NCBI RefSeq assembly: GCF_009866765.1 | Contig: NZ_CP019431.1 | Coordinates: forward strand, 5,208,001-5,272,000 | Origin: Pseudomonas sp. S35 | GTDB taxonomy: Bacteria > Pseudomonadota > Gammaproteobacteria > Pseudomonadales > Pseudomonadaceae | Reading direction: 5' to 3' | DNA: 64,000 nt | Shown: in pieces, positions 21,600 through 31,107 of the stretch | Layout of the letters: every line of letters begins with the position of its first letter | Numbering within the stretch: position 1 is the first letter of the stretch | Translations under genes and position numbers: made by a program | The notes under the pieces: model-generated | Told to the model about the DNA's origin: nothing | The model's database searches: none | What the model saw: the letters and a program-made list of their open reading frames with translations, nothing else

Positions 21600-22576
21600 A
21601 GCAGAGCCTCTTCGAAAGCCGCTACCAACCTCAATGGCAAGCCTTTGCCGAGCAACTCAAGCAGTTGGAACAGGGCAAGGCCAAGGCAAGCGAGATGGCC
21701 GACTTCCCACATCAATACCGACGTCTATGCCAGCACTTGGCCTTGGCCCAGGAACGCGGTTACAGCAGCTACCTGGTAGACCCACTGCAACAACTGGCCC
21801 TGCGCGGCCATCAACAACTCTACCGTCACCGCAGCCAATTGGCCGCAAACGCGCTGAGCTTCGTACTGGCCGGCTTCCCACGACTGGTACGGGAACAGTG
21901 GCGTTTTGTGTTGCTCGCCAGCCTGTTGTTCTTTGGCAGCCTGTTGGGTATTGCCGTGCTGGTCTACCTGTTCCCCGACCTGATCTACAGCATTGTCAGC
22001 CCCCAACAGGTGGCCGAGATGCAAGGCATGTATGACCCTGATATCAGCCGCCTGGGGCGCACCGTCGAACGGGCATCGAGCGAAGACTGGATGATGTTTG
22101 GCTATTACGTAATGCACAACATCGGCATTGCCTTCCAGACGTTTGCCGCCGGTTTGCTCTTCGGCCTGGGTAGCGTGTTTTTCCTGGTTTTCAACGGACT
22201 GATCATCGGCGCGATCTCCGGGCACCTCACCGAGATCGGCTACGGACAGACTTTCTGGTCATTCGTGATAGGGCATGGCGCCTTCGAATTGACGGCCATT
22301 ACCCTCGCGGGAGCCGCGGGGTTGCAACTGGGCTGGGCGTTGATCGCCCCGGGGCAATTGAGTCGCGGAGAATCCTTGCGACTCGCGGCACGTAAAAGCG
22401 TGCAACTGTTGTGCGCAGTCATGGTGTTCCTGCTGATCGCAGCGTTTATAGAAGCCTACTGGTCGTCCACGACCCAGATCCCCCCTTGGGGCAAATACCT
22501 GGTGGGCGCTGCACTCTGGCTGCTGGTAGCCGCTTACCTGACCTTAGCCGGACGGGCTCGCCATGCGCCTGAGTGA
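21596..22576 (+). CDS. SpoIIM-family (stage II sporulation M-like) membrane protein
   Basis: 326 residues, start overlapping the RDD stop (ATGA). A soluble helical N-terminus of about 100 residues precedes several membrane segments: about 105-130, 175-200, 205-225, 240-260 and 295-318. The conserved VMHNIGIAFQTFAAGLLFGLG and GHGAFELTAI stretches are typical of this family. Despite the name there is no link to sporulation here; the family is widespread next to MoxR/DUF58 genes. Translationally coupled on both sides. Confidence 0.88.
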   Translation: MKQSLFESRYQPQWQAFAEQLKQLEQGKAKASEMADFPHQYRRLCQHLALAQERGYSSYLVDPLQQLALRGHQQLYRHRSQLAANALSFVLAGFPRLVREQWRFVLLASLLFFGSLLGIAVLVYLFPDLIYSIVSPQQVAEMQGMYDPDISRLGRTVERASSEDWMMFGYYVMHNIGIAFQTFAAGLLFGLGSVFFLVFNGLIIGAISGHLTEIGYGQTFWSFVIGHGAFELTAITLAGAAGLQLGWALIAPGQLSRGESLRLAARKSVQLLCAVMVFLLIAAFIEAYWSSTTQIPPWGKYLVGAALWLLVAAYLTLAGRARHAPE

Positions 22577-24083
22577 TGCCAGCGTCGTCATCCGCCCGCG
22601 CACCGCCTGGGAAGCCATGGATCTGGGCATATTAATGGCCAGGGAACACCGCGTGCTGTTGATGGGCAGTTGGGCCCTGGTGACCCTGCCAGTGTTTGCA
22701 TTGCTCACCGCTTTACTGTGGGAGCATCCATACACGGTCATGCTCTTGTTCTGGTGGTTCCAGCCGGCCTTCGATCGCTTGCCGTTGTATATCCTGTCCA
22801 AGACCCTGTTTGGCGAAAAGCCCACCCTGAGACAGGCCGTGAGCCAATGGCCAAGTCTTCTCAAAGGCCAGTTACTGGCCAGCTTGACTTGGCGCCGGCT
22901 CAGCCTCAGCCGCAGCTTTGTCATGCCAGTCAGTCAACTCGAAGGTCTTGACGGCCAGGCGCGCCAGAAGCGCCTGGGCGTGCTGCAGCAGCGCAACGCG
23001 GGCGCCGCACGCTGGCTTACCATCGTCAGCGTGCATCTGGAAATCGGGCTATGGTTCGGCCTCATGGCGTTTTTCTACCTGTTCATTCCACAACAGGTTG
23101 AACTGGATTGGGATTGGCTGAACCTGCTCCTGGCGACCAGTTCCGAAGTACTCTGGCTGGATCATCTGGGCAACGCGTTCTACGCGGTGATGCTGGTGTT
23201 TTGGGAGCCCATCTATGTGGCCTGTGGCTTCAGCCTCTATCTCAATCGCCGCACCGGATTGGAAGCGTGGGACCTGGAGCTGGTATTCCGCCGCCTGCGC
23301 CAGCGCCTGAGTAATGTGGCGCCATTGTTACTGCTGGTGATCGGGCTCACATTGCTGCCATTCAGCCCGCCCACCATGGCGGATGAAACCACGCCGCTGA
23401 GCCCCAAGGGCGCAAGCCAGTCCATCAAGTCGCTGCTCGATGCCCCACCGTTCAAAAACCCGGAAACCGTCACCCGCTATCGTTTTGGCGAAGAAAAGCC
23501 CGCGACTGAAAACAAGGCACATGCTGACGGTAAACTACCGGCGTGGCTGCAAGCGCTACTGGACTCGCTCAACAGCAATACGTTCAAGCATGTCGCCCAA
23601 GGCCTCGAAGTGCTTTTATGGAGCCTGCTGATCGGCGGCCTGACCCTGCTGGCATGGCGATATCGTGACTGGCTGCGCACGTTTGTCAGCCTGCGCGGCC
23701 CACGTGCACCCAAGGCAGCCAAACCCGTACCCACGCAACTGTTCGGTCTCGAACTGGGGACCGAAACCTTACCCATGGATATCGCCAGCACTGCCGAACA
23801 ACTCTGGCCTACCCAGCCACGGGAAGCTCTCGGCCTTTTGTATCGTGGCCTGCTTAGCCGGTTGCTCCATGACTTCAACTTGCCCCTTAAAAGCGCCGAC
23901 ACTGAAGGCCAGGTCCTCGAACGCGTTCAGCAGTTGCAGCAGCCGCAACTGCTGGCATTCAGTGATGAGTTGACCCGGCACTGGCAAAACCTCGCCTACG
24001 GCCATCACCTTCCCCCGACCTCAGCCCAGCAAAAATTATGCTGCGATTGGCGTGCTCTATTCGGTTCAGGGGGCACCCTATGA
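22563..24083 (+). CDS. DUF4129-containing membrane protein
   Basis: 506 residues, beginning inside the last codons of the SpoIIM gene (14-base overlap). Several membrane segments lie in the first 270 residues and one near 345-365. The C-terminal 120 residues carry the DUF4129 signature (AREALGLLYRGLLSRLL-like helix, then SADTEGQVLERV). DUF4129 domains are found with transglutaminase or MoxR operons and have no proven activity. The next gene overlaps by four bases. Confidence 0.82.
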   Translation: MRLSDASVVIRPRTAWEAMDLGILMAREHRVLLMGSWALVTLPVFALLTALLWEHPYTVMLLFWWFQPAFDRLPLYILSKTLFGEKPTLRQAVSQWPSLLKGQLLASLTWRRLSLSRSFVMPVSQLEGLDGQARQKRLGVLQQRNAGAARWLTIVSVHLEIGLWFGLMAFFYLFIPQQVELDWDWLNLLLATSSEVLWLDHLGNAFYAVMLVFWEPIYVACGFSLYLNRRTGLEAWDLELVFRRLRQRLSNVAPLLLLVIGLTLLPFSPPTMADETTPLSPKGASQSIKSLLDAPPFKNPETVTRYRFGEEKPATENKAHADGKLPAWLQALLDSLNSNTFKHVAQGLEVLLWSLLIGGLTLLAWRYRDWLRTFVSLRGPRAPKAAKPVPTQLFGLELGTETLPMDIASTAEQLWPTQPREALGLLYRGLLSRLLHDFNLPLKSADTEGQVLERVQQLQQPQLLAFSDELTRHWQNLAYGHHLPPTSAQQKLCCDWRALFGSGGTL

Positions 24084-25237
24084 ATCGGTTTTTGCTGGGG
24101 ATTGGCGTATTAGTGGCATGCCTGCTGGCAGCGGGCGGCTTTTACGCTTGGAGCAAGGCCATCCCCTATGAAGAAGTGGTGGATCGCGGCCCCGCTCCGC
24201 AGGCTCTCGCCAATCCCTACCTGGCAGCCGAGCACTTTTTAAGGCAGCAGGGCCTGGCGGTGGAGCATGCCGATAGCCTCGAACGCCTGGCCACGCTGCC
24301 CCCCAACGGCAACAGCCTGCTGTTACTGGGCGAACGCAGCAACATGTCACCACGTCAGGTAGCGCAACTGCTGGACTGGGCCAAGTCCGGTGGCCACCTA
24401 CTGTTGGTGGCCGAGGCGCTATGGGATGACGAAACCGGAAAGAGCGGCGACCTGTTGCTCGATCGCCTGCATGTCCAACAGGCCCTGAGTGACGAACCCG
24501 ACGAGCCCGAACCGACTCGCAAAAAGAAAGCCCCGGACCTGAGCAAACTCTATGTCGACAACGACACCGCCCCGGTTTACTTCAGCTTCGACACCGACTT
24601 CAACCTCATCGACCCCCAGCACCAGGCACAGTTTTCAGCCAATAGCGCCAGGGCAAGCCAACTGATGCAACTCAACCTCGGGCAAGGCCGCGTAACGGTG
24701 ATCACCGACAGCGACCTGTGGAAAACACCGGATATCGGCAAGCACGACAATGCCTGGCTGCTGTGGTATCTGAGCCAGGGCACTGCCGTGACCTTGTTGT
24801 TCAACAGCCACGTGGATGACTTGCTCACCCTGCTGTTGCGTTATTTCCCACAGGCGCTGGTGGCGCTCATTGCCCTGATAGCCCTGGCACTCTGGCAGGC
24901 CGGCATGCGACAGGGCCCGATCCAGGAACCCGCCCCCAGAGCGCGCCGCCAGTTGCAGGAACACTTGAGCGCCAGCGCAGATTTCCTGCTGCGCCGTAGC
25001 GGCCAGGCGGCGCTACTGCAGGCCTTACAGCACGATATACAGCGCGCGGCCAGACACCGCCATCCAGGTTTCGAACACCTCGACAACACAGAACAGTGGC
25101 GCGTACTTGAACACCTCACACATCAACCCTCTCATGTGATCAGCCAGGCCCTCGGCCCACTTGCGGTAAAACGGCTTTCCAGCGCCGATTTCAGCCGTCA
25201 GGTGGCATGCCTGCAAACCCTCAGGAATGCCCTATGA
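24080..25237 (+). CDS. DUF4350-containing membrane-anchored protein
   Basis: 385 residues starting at ATGAATCGG, overlapping the upstream stop. An N-terminal membrane anchor (about 3-22) is followed by a large domain with NPYLAAEHFLRQQGLAVEHA, typical of DUF4350, related in fold to GATase-like/ThuA domains. A second membrane segment lies near 255-275, then a soluble helical tail. The function is unknown. It probably lies in the envelope between the two membrane segments, and its placement directly before MoxR suggests it is part of the same assembly. Confidence 0.82.
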   Translation: MNRFLLGIGVLVACLLAAGGFYAWSKAIPYEEVVDRGPAPQALANPYLAAEHFLRQQGLAVEHADSLERLATLPPNGNSLLLLGERSNMSPRQVAQLLDWAKSGGHLLLVAEALWDDETGKSGDLLLDRLHVQQALSDEPDEPEPTRKKKAPDLSKLYVDNDTAPVYFSFDTDFNLIDPQHQAQFSANSARASQLMQLNLGQGRVTVITDSDLWKTPDIGKHDNAWLLWYLSQGTAVTLLFNSHVDDLLTLLLRYFPQALVALIALIALALWQAGMRQGPIQEPAPRARRQLQEHLSASADFLLRRSGQAALLQALQHDIQRAARHRHPGFEHLDNTEQWRVLEHLTHQPSHVISQALGPLAVKRLSSADFSRQVACLQTLRNAL

Positions 25238-26229
25238 GCGATTTCCCCCACGCTGACGCCCTGTCCGGAGAAGCCTTGCAACGCGCCAGCCAGCAGGCAC
25301 AAGCCTTGCGCGTCGAATTGCGCAAGGTCGTGATTGGCCAAGACCCGGTAATCGATGATGTGCTCACCGCGCTGATCGCTGGCGGCCACGTATTGCTCGA
25401 GGGTGTGCCAGGGCTGGGCAAGACCCTGCTCGTGCGTGCCCTGGCCCGGTGCTTTGAGGGCGATTTCGCGCGGATCCAGTTCACCCCGGACCTCATGCCC
25501 AGCGATGTCACCGGCCACGCCGTGTACGACCTGCACACCGAACAGTTCAAGCTGCGCAAAGGGCCAGTGTTCACCCACCTGTTGCTCGCCGACGAGATCA
25601 ACCGCGCCCCGGCAAAAACCCAGGCGGCCCTGCTCGAAGCCATGCAGGAGCGGCAAGTCACCCTCGAAGGCGAAGCACTGCCCATCGGCCAACCGTTCAT
25701 GGTCATGGCCACACAAAACCCCATCGAGCAAGAAGGTACCTACCCCCTGCCGGAAGCCGAATTGGATCGTTTCATGCTCAAGGTCCGCATGGACTATCCG
25801 CAGGCGCAGCAGGAGTTGGATATGGTGCGCGAAGTGACGCGTTCATCACGAGCCGACATGCTGGATGTGCAGCCGCTGCGCACCGTGCTGCAGGCCGAGG
25901 ATGTGCTGCGATTGCAGCACATCGCCAGTCAATTGCCTCTGGATGAGCAAGTATTGGACTATGCCGTGCGCCTGGCGCGGGCCACCCGCAGTTGGCCGGG
26001 CCTGGCCATGGGTGCCGGCCCACGGGCATCCATCGCCTTGGTACGCGGTGCTCGCGCCCGGGCATTGTTGCGCGGCGGTGAGTTCGTCACCCCGGACGAC
26101 ATCAAGGGTTGTGCCCTGGCCGTACTGCGCCATCGGGTCCGTATCTCCCCTGAACTGGACATCGACGGTCTGGAGGTCGACCAGGTGCTCAAGCAGTTGC
26201 TGGACCAGACCCCAGCACCTCGACATTGA
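25234..26229 (+). CDS. MoxR-type AAA+ ATPase
   Basis: 331 residues, overlapping the DUF4350 stop by four bases. Walker A is EGVPGLGKTLLV near residue 63, Walker B LLADEINRAPAKTQ, sensor 1 MATQNPIEQEGTYPLPEAEL, and an Arg finger region in the lid domain. MoxR ATPases act as chaperones that insert cofactors or activate partner complexes, usually together with a von Willebrand-like (DUF58/BatA) protein. The DUF58 gene follows after seven bases. Confidence 0.95.
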   Translation: MSDFPHADALSGEALQRASQQAQALRVELRKVVIGQDPVIDDVLTALIAGGHVLLEGVPGLGKTLLVRALARCFEGDFARIQFTPDLMPSDVTGHAVYDLHTEQFKLRKGPVFTHLLLADEINRAPAKTQAALLEAMQERQVTLEGEALPIGQPFMVMATQNPIEQEGTYPLPEAELDRFMLKVRMDYPQAQQELDMVREVTRSSRADMLDVQPLRTVLQAEDVLRLQHIASQLPLDEQVLDYAVRLARATRSWPGLAMGAGPRASIALVRGARARALLRGGEFVTPDDIKGCALAVLRHRVRISPELDIDGLEVDQVLKQLLDQTPAPRH

Positions 26230-26236
26230 GCCGCCC

Positions 26237-27568
26237 ATGAAACCGACCCGTCTGCTATTGATCTGGCTCGGCATATTGCTGGGTTTGAGCATACTGCTGG
26301 GCGCCGCGACGGCATTGCAGTTCAAAGTGCCGGACACCATGCACTCAGTGGTGTGGGGCTTGCTCCTGGCATTACTGTTGCTGGCCGTGCTCGATGCCCT
26401 GCGGCTACAACGCCGTCCCTCGCCGCAAGTGCAACGGCAGATGCCCGGCAGCCTGGCACTGGGACGCTGGGGCGAGGTACGCCTGACCCTGGAGTACGGC
26501 GCCCCACAGGCGCTGACGGTGCAGGTATTCGATCATGCTCCCGACGGGTTAAGCGTGGAAAACCTGCCGCAGTCCATCGAGCTGCGCCCCGGTGAACGGA
26601 GTGAACTGGGCTATCGCCTACGCCCCCTGCGGCGCGGGCATTTCAATTTCAGCCGCTGCGAAATCCACCTGCCGAGCCCCTTGGGATTGTGGTCGGCACG
26701 GCGCTTTATCGAAGCCACTGATGCCACCCGCGTCTACCCGGATTTCGCTCGCCTGTATGGGGCACAGTTGCTGGGTGTGGATAACTGGCTGAGCCAACTG
26801 GGCGTACGTCAGCGCCAACGACGAGGGTTGGGGTTGGAGTTTCACCAACTGCGCGAGTTTCGCGAGGGCGATAGCCTGCGGCAGATCGATTGGAAAGCCA
26901 CCGCACGGCAACGTACGCCCATTGCACGGGAATACCAGGACGAGCGCGACCAACAGGTTGTGTTCATGCTCGACTGTGGCCGACGCATGCGCAGCCAGGA
27001 CGACGAGCTGTCTCATTTTGACCACGCCCTCAACGCCTGCCTGCTGCTCAGCTATGTCGCCTTGCGCCAGGGCGATGCGGTGGGCTTTTGCACCTTTGCC
27101 GCAGACCAACCCCGCTACGTGGCGCCGGTCAAGGGCAGCAGCCAGTTGAACCTGCTGCTCAACGCCGTATACGACCTGGACACAACCCGGCGAACCGCCG
27201 ACTACGAGGCGGCAGCCAACCAATTACTGGCCCGGCAAAAACGTCGGGCTTTAGTCATTCTGGTCACCAACCTGCGGGATGAAGACGATGAGGAACTGCT
27301 GTCCGCGGTCAAGCGCATCAGCCGTCAACACAGGGTGCTGGTCGCGAGCCTGCGTGAGGAAGTCCTCGATCGCCTGCGCCAGTCGCCTGTACAAACCTTG
27401 CCCGAAGCCTTGACCTACAGCGGCACCGTGGACTACCTCAACACCCGGGATGAACTGCACGATCGCTTGAAAGCTCACGGTCTGTCGGTGCTGGACACCT
27501 TGCCATCCGCCATGGGGGCAGCCTTGGTCACACGTTATCTGGGCTGGAAGAAAGCCGGCGTGTTCTGA
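26237..27568 (+). CDS. DUF58 (vWA-like) membrane protein
   Basis: 443 residues with two N-terminal membrane helices (about 5-27 and 36-55). The DUF58 core signature GLEFHQLREFREGDSLRQID-WKATAR lies near 200-225, followed by a vWA-like half with FMLDCGRRM, where a MIDAS-type DxG replaces DxSxS. DUF58 proteins are the regular partners of MoxR ATPases. It is the last gene of the unit. The much longer frame from 25865 is only an open shadow over moxR. Confidence 0.9.
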   Translation: MKPTRLLLIWLGILLGLSILLGAATALQFKVPDTMHSVVWGLLLALLLLAVLDALRLQRRPSPQVQRQMPGSLALGRWGEVRLTLEYGAPQALTVQVFDHAPDGLSVENLPQSIELRPGERSELGYRLRPLRRGHFNFSRCEIHLPSPLGLWSARRFIEATDATRVYPDFARLYGAQLLGVDNWLSQLGVRQRQRRGLGLEFHQLREFREGDSLRQIDWKATARQRTPIAREYQDERDQQVVFMLDCGRRMRSQDDELSHFDHALNACLLLSYVALRQGDAVGFCTFAADQPRYVAPVKGSSQLNLLLNAVYDLDTTRRTADYEAAANQLLARQKRRALVILVTNLRDEDDEELLSAVKRISRQHRVLVASLREEVLDRLRQSPVQTLPEALTYSGTVDYLNTRDELHDRLKAHGLSVLDTLPSAMGAALVTRYLGWKKAGVF

Positions 27569-27630
27569 ACACTCAGCGCCCGAACCCTGCTCGGGAAGCA
27601 CTGTCCAGGCCGGGTCGACATCACGCAGTA

Positions 27631-27990
27631 TTAGGCGGAAGCCTGCAAAGGATCAAAACTGAAGTACTGCAACAACACACTGATCAGTTGCCCGTACTCC
27701 TTGGGCGCCTGGCCTACGCTGAACCCGGAATCGTAATGCTGCGGGTTGATATCTTCATGGCTCCACAGGCATGTCGCCGTAAGATCAACCGCGTGGAAGG
27801 TGCCGTCAGCCGTGGGAATCTTCAAGCGCAGCTCGAAATCCACATCGACCATCATGGGCAACTGGCTGATTAACATCAGCCCGTCCTCTGAGACATTGCC
27901 CAAAAACCCGATGGGTTTGTCGGTCAGTCGGTTAAATACTTGCAGGAAATAAGGTAATTGATGCCGCTCGATCCGTCGGTCGGTAAACAT
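27631..27990 (-). CDS. PilZ-domain protein
   Basis: 119 residues from the ATG giving MFTDRRIERHQL. A longer frame from a TTG at 28107 has no ribosome site and is less likely. The RxxxR motif (RRIERHQ) and N/DxSxxG motif (NVSEDGLML), which bind cyclic-di-GMP in PilZ domains, are both present. Cytoplasmic c-di-GMP effector, partner unknown. It is convergent with the DUF58 gene. No good Shine-Dalgarno was found at the chosen ATG, so the start stays uncertain. Confidence 0.82.
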   Translation of the reverse strand: MFTDRRIERHQLPYFLQVFNRLTDKPIGFLGNVSEDGLMLISQLPMMVDVDFELRLKIPTADGTFHAVDLTATCLWSHEDINPQHYDSGFSVGQAPKEYGQLISVLLQYFSFDPLQASA

Positions 27991-28214
27991 GGTGAGATCG
28001 CCATCGTGTGGCCATAACGTGGCCGTGCCAGTGATTCGGAACGAGCACAACGGCTCGCTCTCCCTGGATCTCGGTGTGACAACGGGCAACGCTGTGTCAC
28101 TGGACAACCGCCGAGTCCGGGCCGCTCATTCGTTCGAATAGAAACTTGTACAAACGAACATTCAAAGAATAGCCCAAGACTGGCAACGGGCCAGTTATCA
28201 AATGACGAATATCA

Positions 28215-28589
28215 TTACAACGACGCGGGGCGTGGTTGAGCAACCCTTGCACCGGGGTAATGCCCCAGCTGTTGCAGGGTGTCCAGCGTGGCGCGGGCAC
28301 GGTAGGCATACTCGCTCGACGGATACTGATTGATGATGAACTGATACGTCTGCACCGCATCGACGAACAGTTTCTGCCGTTCCAGGCATTGCCCACGCAA
28401 CATCGAGACCTCCGGCTGCACATACCGACGGGTACGGCTTTCACGGTCGACCTGGGACAACTCCAGGGTGACGCGCTCGCAGTCACCGACCTTGTAGGCG
28501 CGGTAGGCATTGTTCAAATGGTGGTCCATCGACCAGCGGGTGCAACCGACAACACTGACGGCCAGTACAGCAATGAGCAAAATTCGCAT
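28215..28589 (-). CDS. Small lipoprotein with TPR-like repeats
   Basis: 124 residues. A signal peptide ends in the lipobox VVGC (Cys16), so it is probably an outer-membrane-anchored lipoprotein. The rest is helical with tetratricopeptide-like spacing (AYRAYKVGDCERVTLELSQV; AVQTYQFIINQYPSSEYAYRA), resembling the fold used by YfiO/BamD-type scaffold proteins. GGAG stands seven bases before the ATG. It is divergent from the pyruvate kinase gene. No specific partner can be named. Confidence 0.8.
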   Translation of the reverse strand: MRILLIAVLAVSVVGCTRWSMDHHLNNAYRAYKVGDCERVTLELSQVDRESRTRRYVQPEVSMLRGQCLERQKLFVDAVQTYQFIINQYPSSEYAYRARATLDTLQQLGHYPGARVAQPRPASL

Positions 28590-28764
28590 GAGGGTTCTCC
28601 AGTCTTGTGCAGTGTATCGACCCCTCGCCGAAAATCTTCAAGGCAGTTCGTCTATTCAACCGCCGCGAAAACAAGTCAATCGTCGATAAGTAGTGCAAAC
28701 GAACAATGACTACAACGAAAGAGCATAGTAGCCTTCCTCAGCGCTTGAACTCAGGAGTCTGTGC

Positions 28765-30216
28765 ATGTCCGTCCGTCGTACCAAAATCGTCGCCACCCTT
28801 GGCCCGGCCAGCAACTCGCCGGAAGTCCTCGAACAGCTGATTCTGGCTGGTTTGGACGTTGCCCGTCTGAACTTCTCCCACGGCACCCCGGACGAGCACA
28901 AGGCTCGCGCCAAGCTGGTGCGTGAGCTGGCCGCCAAACATGGCCGTTTCGTCGCACTGCTGGGTGACCTGCAAGGCCCGAAAATCCGTATCGCCAAATT
29001 TTCCAACAAGCGCATTGAGCTGAAGATCGGTGACAAATTCACCTTCTCCACCAGCCACCCGCTGACCGAAGGCACCCAGGATGTCGTAGGTATCGACTAT
29101 CCGGACCTGGTCAAGGATTGCGGCGTCGGTGACGAGTTGCTGCTGGATGACGGCCGTGTCGTCATGCGTGTCGACACCGCCACCCCGACTGAACTGAACT
29201 GCACCGTGATCATCGGCGGCCCACTGTCCGACCACAAAGGCATCAACCGTCGCGGCGGTGGCCTGACTGCCCCAGCCCTGACGGAAAAAGACAAGGCCGA
29301 CATCAAGCTCGCCGCCGAAATGGAAGTGGACTACCTCGCCGTGTCCTTCCCGCGCGACGCCGCTGACATGGAATACGCCCGTAAACTGCGCGACGAAGCT
29401 GGCGGTACCGCCTGGCTGGTGGCGAAGATCGAACGCGCCGAAGCCGTAGCCGATGACGAAACCCTCGACGGCCTGATCAAGGCGTCCGACGCCGTGATGG
29501 TTGCCCGTGGCGACCTGGGTGTGGAAATCGGTGATGCAGAGCTGATCGGTATCCAGAAGAAGATCATCCTGCACGCACGCCGCCACAACAAAGCGGTGAT
29601 CGTGGCGACCCAGATGATGGAGTCGATGATCCAGAACCCGATGCCGACCCGCGCCGAAGTGTCCGACGTGGCCAACGCTGTGCTCGACTACACAGATGCC
29701 GTGATGCTCTCGGCTGAAAGTGCCGCTGGCCCGTACCCACTGGAAGCCGTGCAGGCCATGGCGCGTATCTGCGTCGGCGCCGAAAAGCACCCGACCAGCA
29801 AGACCTCCAGCCACCGTATCGGCAAGGTCTTCGAAAGCTGCGACCAGAGCATCGCCCTGGCCGCCATGTACACCGCCAACCACTTCCCGGGCGTTAAAGC
29901 GATCATCGCACTGACTGAAAGTGGCTACACACCGCTGATCATGTCGCGCATCCGCTCCTCGGTGCCGATCTATGCGTTCTCCCCGCACCGCGAAACCCAG
30001 GCCCGTGCGGCCATGTTCCGTGGCGTGTACACCGTACCGTTCGACCCGGCTTCGTTGCCGCCCCATGAAGTGAGCCAAGCGGCCATCGACGAGTTGATCA
30101 AGCGTGGCGTTGTGGAGAAAGGCGACTGGGTCATCCTGACCAAGGGCGACAGCTACCACACCATCGGCGGCACCAACGGCATGAAAATCCTGCACGTTGG
30201 CGACCCAATGGTCTGA
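28765..30216 (+). CDS. pyk: Pyruvate kinase
   Basis: 483 residues, normal for bacterial pyruvate kinase (PykA type). It converts phosphoenolpyruvate and ADP to pyruvate and ATP at the end of the Entner-Doudoroff route. Signatures are RRTKIVATLGPAS, RLNFSHG, the active-site MVARGDLGVEIG with metal-binding residues, and TQMMESMI. AGGAG lies eight bases before the ATG. It is followed only by a REPIN before the convergent hydratase gene. The conserved order pyk-hydratase-ferredoxin reductase-fumarase matches PA4329-PA4333, except that the diguanylate cyclase sadC, present there, is absent here. Confidence 0.96.
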   Translation: MSVRRTKIVATLGPASNSPEVLEQLILAGLDVARLNFSHGTPDEHKARAKLVRELAAKHGRFVALLGDLQGPKIRIAKFSNKRIELKIGDKFTFSTSHPLTEGTQDVVGIDYPDLVKDCGVGDELLLDDGRVVMRVDTATPTELNCTVIIGGPLSDHKGINRRGGGLTAPALTEKDKADIKLAAEMEVDYLAVSFPRDAADMEYARKLRDEAGGTAWLVAKIERAEAVADDETLDGLIKASDAVMVARGDLGVEIGDAELIGIQKKIILHARRHNKAVIVATQMMESMIQNPMPTRAEVSDVANAVLDYTDAVMLSAESAAGPYPLEAVQAMARICVGAEKHPTSKTSSHRIGKVFESCDQSIALAAMYTANHFPGVKAIIALTESGYTPLIMSRIRSSVPIYAFSPHRETQARAAMFRGVYTVPFDPASLPPHEVSQAAIDELIKRGVVEKGDWVILTKGDSYHTIGGTNGMKILHVGDPMV

Positions 30217-30233
30217 GTGACAGGCTGAAAAAA

Positions 30234-30324
30234 ATGTGGGAGGGGGCTTGCTCCCGATAGCGGTGAGTCAGCTACAAATCAGCAGACTGACCTACCGCAT
30301 CGGGAGCAAGCCCCCTCCCACATT
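30234..30324. repeat. REPIN (inverted pair of REP sequences)
   Basis: Two copies of ATGTGGGAGGGGGCTTGCTC in opposite orientation, each with the following CCGAT, separated by about 40 bases that also pair partly (GTCAG/CTGAC). The right arm ends five bases from the hydratase stop codon. It can fold into one long hairpin and stands where a bidirectional terminator would be expected. Confidence 0.93.
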
Positions 30325-30327
30325 TGG

Positions 30328-31077
30328 TTAGCGCCTGCCCCTGAAACCCGACAATGCCGCAATCGCCTCCGGTGACTTCAAGCGCTGGACGAACAACGCG
30401 CCCTCCTCCTCGATCACCTGCCGCAACTGTTCACGGTCCACGCTCTTCATCAATTGCTTGGTCACCTGCACCGCCCCTGGCGCCAGGGTTTCAAAGCGCT
30501 CGGCGATTTCCCGCGCCTTGGCCAACGCCGCTTCACCACTGCCCAACGCCTCGGTGGCGATCCCCCATGCGGCAGCCTGCTCACCCGTAAACCCCTCGCC
30601 CAACAGCAACAACTCAGCGGCCTTCGCGTGCCCCAACAAACGCGGCAGGATCAGGCTCGAACCAAACTCCGGGCACAGCCCCAGGTTGACGAACGGCATG
30701 CGCAAACGCGCATCACGGCTGATATACACAAGGTCGCAGTGCAGCAGCAGGGTTGTCCCGATTCCCACCGCAGCGCCCGCCACTGCCGCGATCACGGGCT
30801 TGCGACAGTCGAGCAGGCTTTTCATAAAGTGAAACGGTGGGCTGTCGAGGTCGCTGGGCGGCTGTTCAAGAAAATCGCCGATGTCATTACCGGCGGTAAA
30901 ACATTCGCTGCTGCCCTGGATCAGCACGGCGCTGATGCCTGGATCGGCATCCGCCTGCTCCAGCGCATCGGCCAGTTGCGTGTACATGGCGCGAGTCAGG
31001 GCGTTTTTCTTATCGGGGCGGTTGAGCTGCAGGGTCAGTAACCCGCGCTCGCGCTGCTGCAAGATAGCGTCGGTCAT
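30328..31077 (-). CDS. Enoyl-CoA hydratase/isomerase family protein
   Basis: 249 residues, crotonase fold. The oxyanion-hole motifs are visible: GSSECFTAGNDI near residues 55-66 and AAVAGAAVGIGTTLLLHCD near 100-118, followed by LGLCPEFGSSLILPR. The Asp/Glu active-site pattern (PEFG) fits isomerase or hydratase; substrate chain is not readable. Transcribed leftward after the ferredoxin reductase gene, with 30 bases between, so probably one transcript. Confidence 0.9.
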   Translation of the reverse strand: MTDAILQQRERGLLTLQLNRPDKKNALTRAMYTQLADALEQADADPGISAVLIQGSSECFTAGNDIGDFLEQPPSDLDSPPFHFMKSLLDCRKPVIAAVAGAAVGIGTTLLLHCDLVYISRDARLRMPFVNLGLCPEFGSSLILPRLLGHAKAAELLLLGEGFTGEQAAAWGIATEALGSGEAALAKAREIAERFETLAPGAVQVTKQLMKSVDREQLRQVIEEEGALFVQRLKSPEAIAALSGFRGRR

Positions 31078-31107
31078 GGTGAGTCTCGCGGCTGTAGAGT
31101 TCAGCGC

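Noticed and set aside
28738..30195. 485-codon minus-strand ORF opposite pyruvate kinase
   Set aside because: Pyruvate kinase is certain on the other strand; the opposite frame is a composition artefact.
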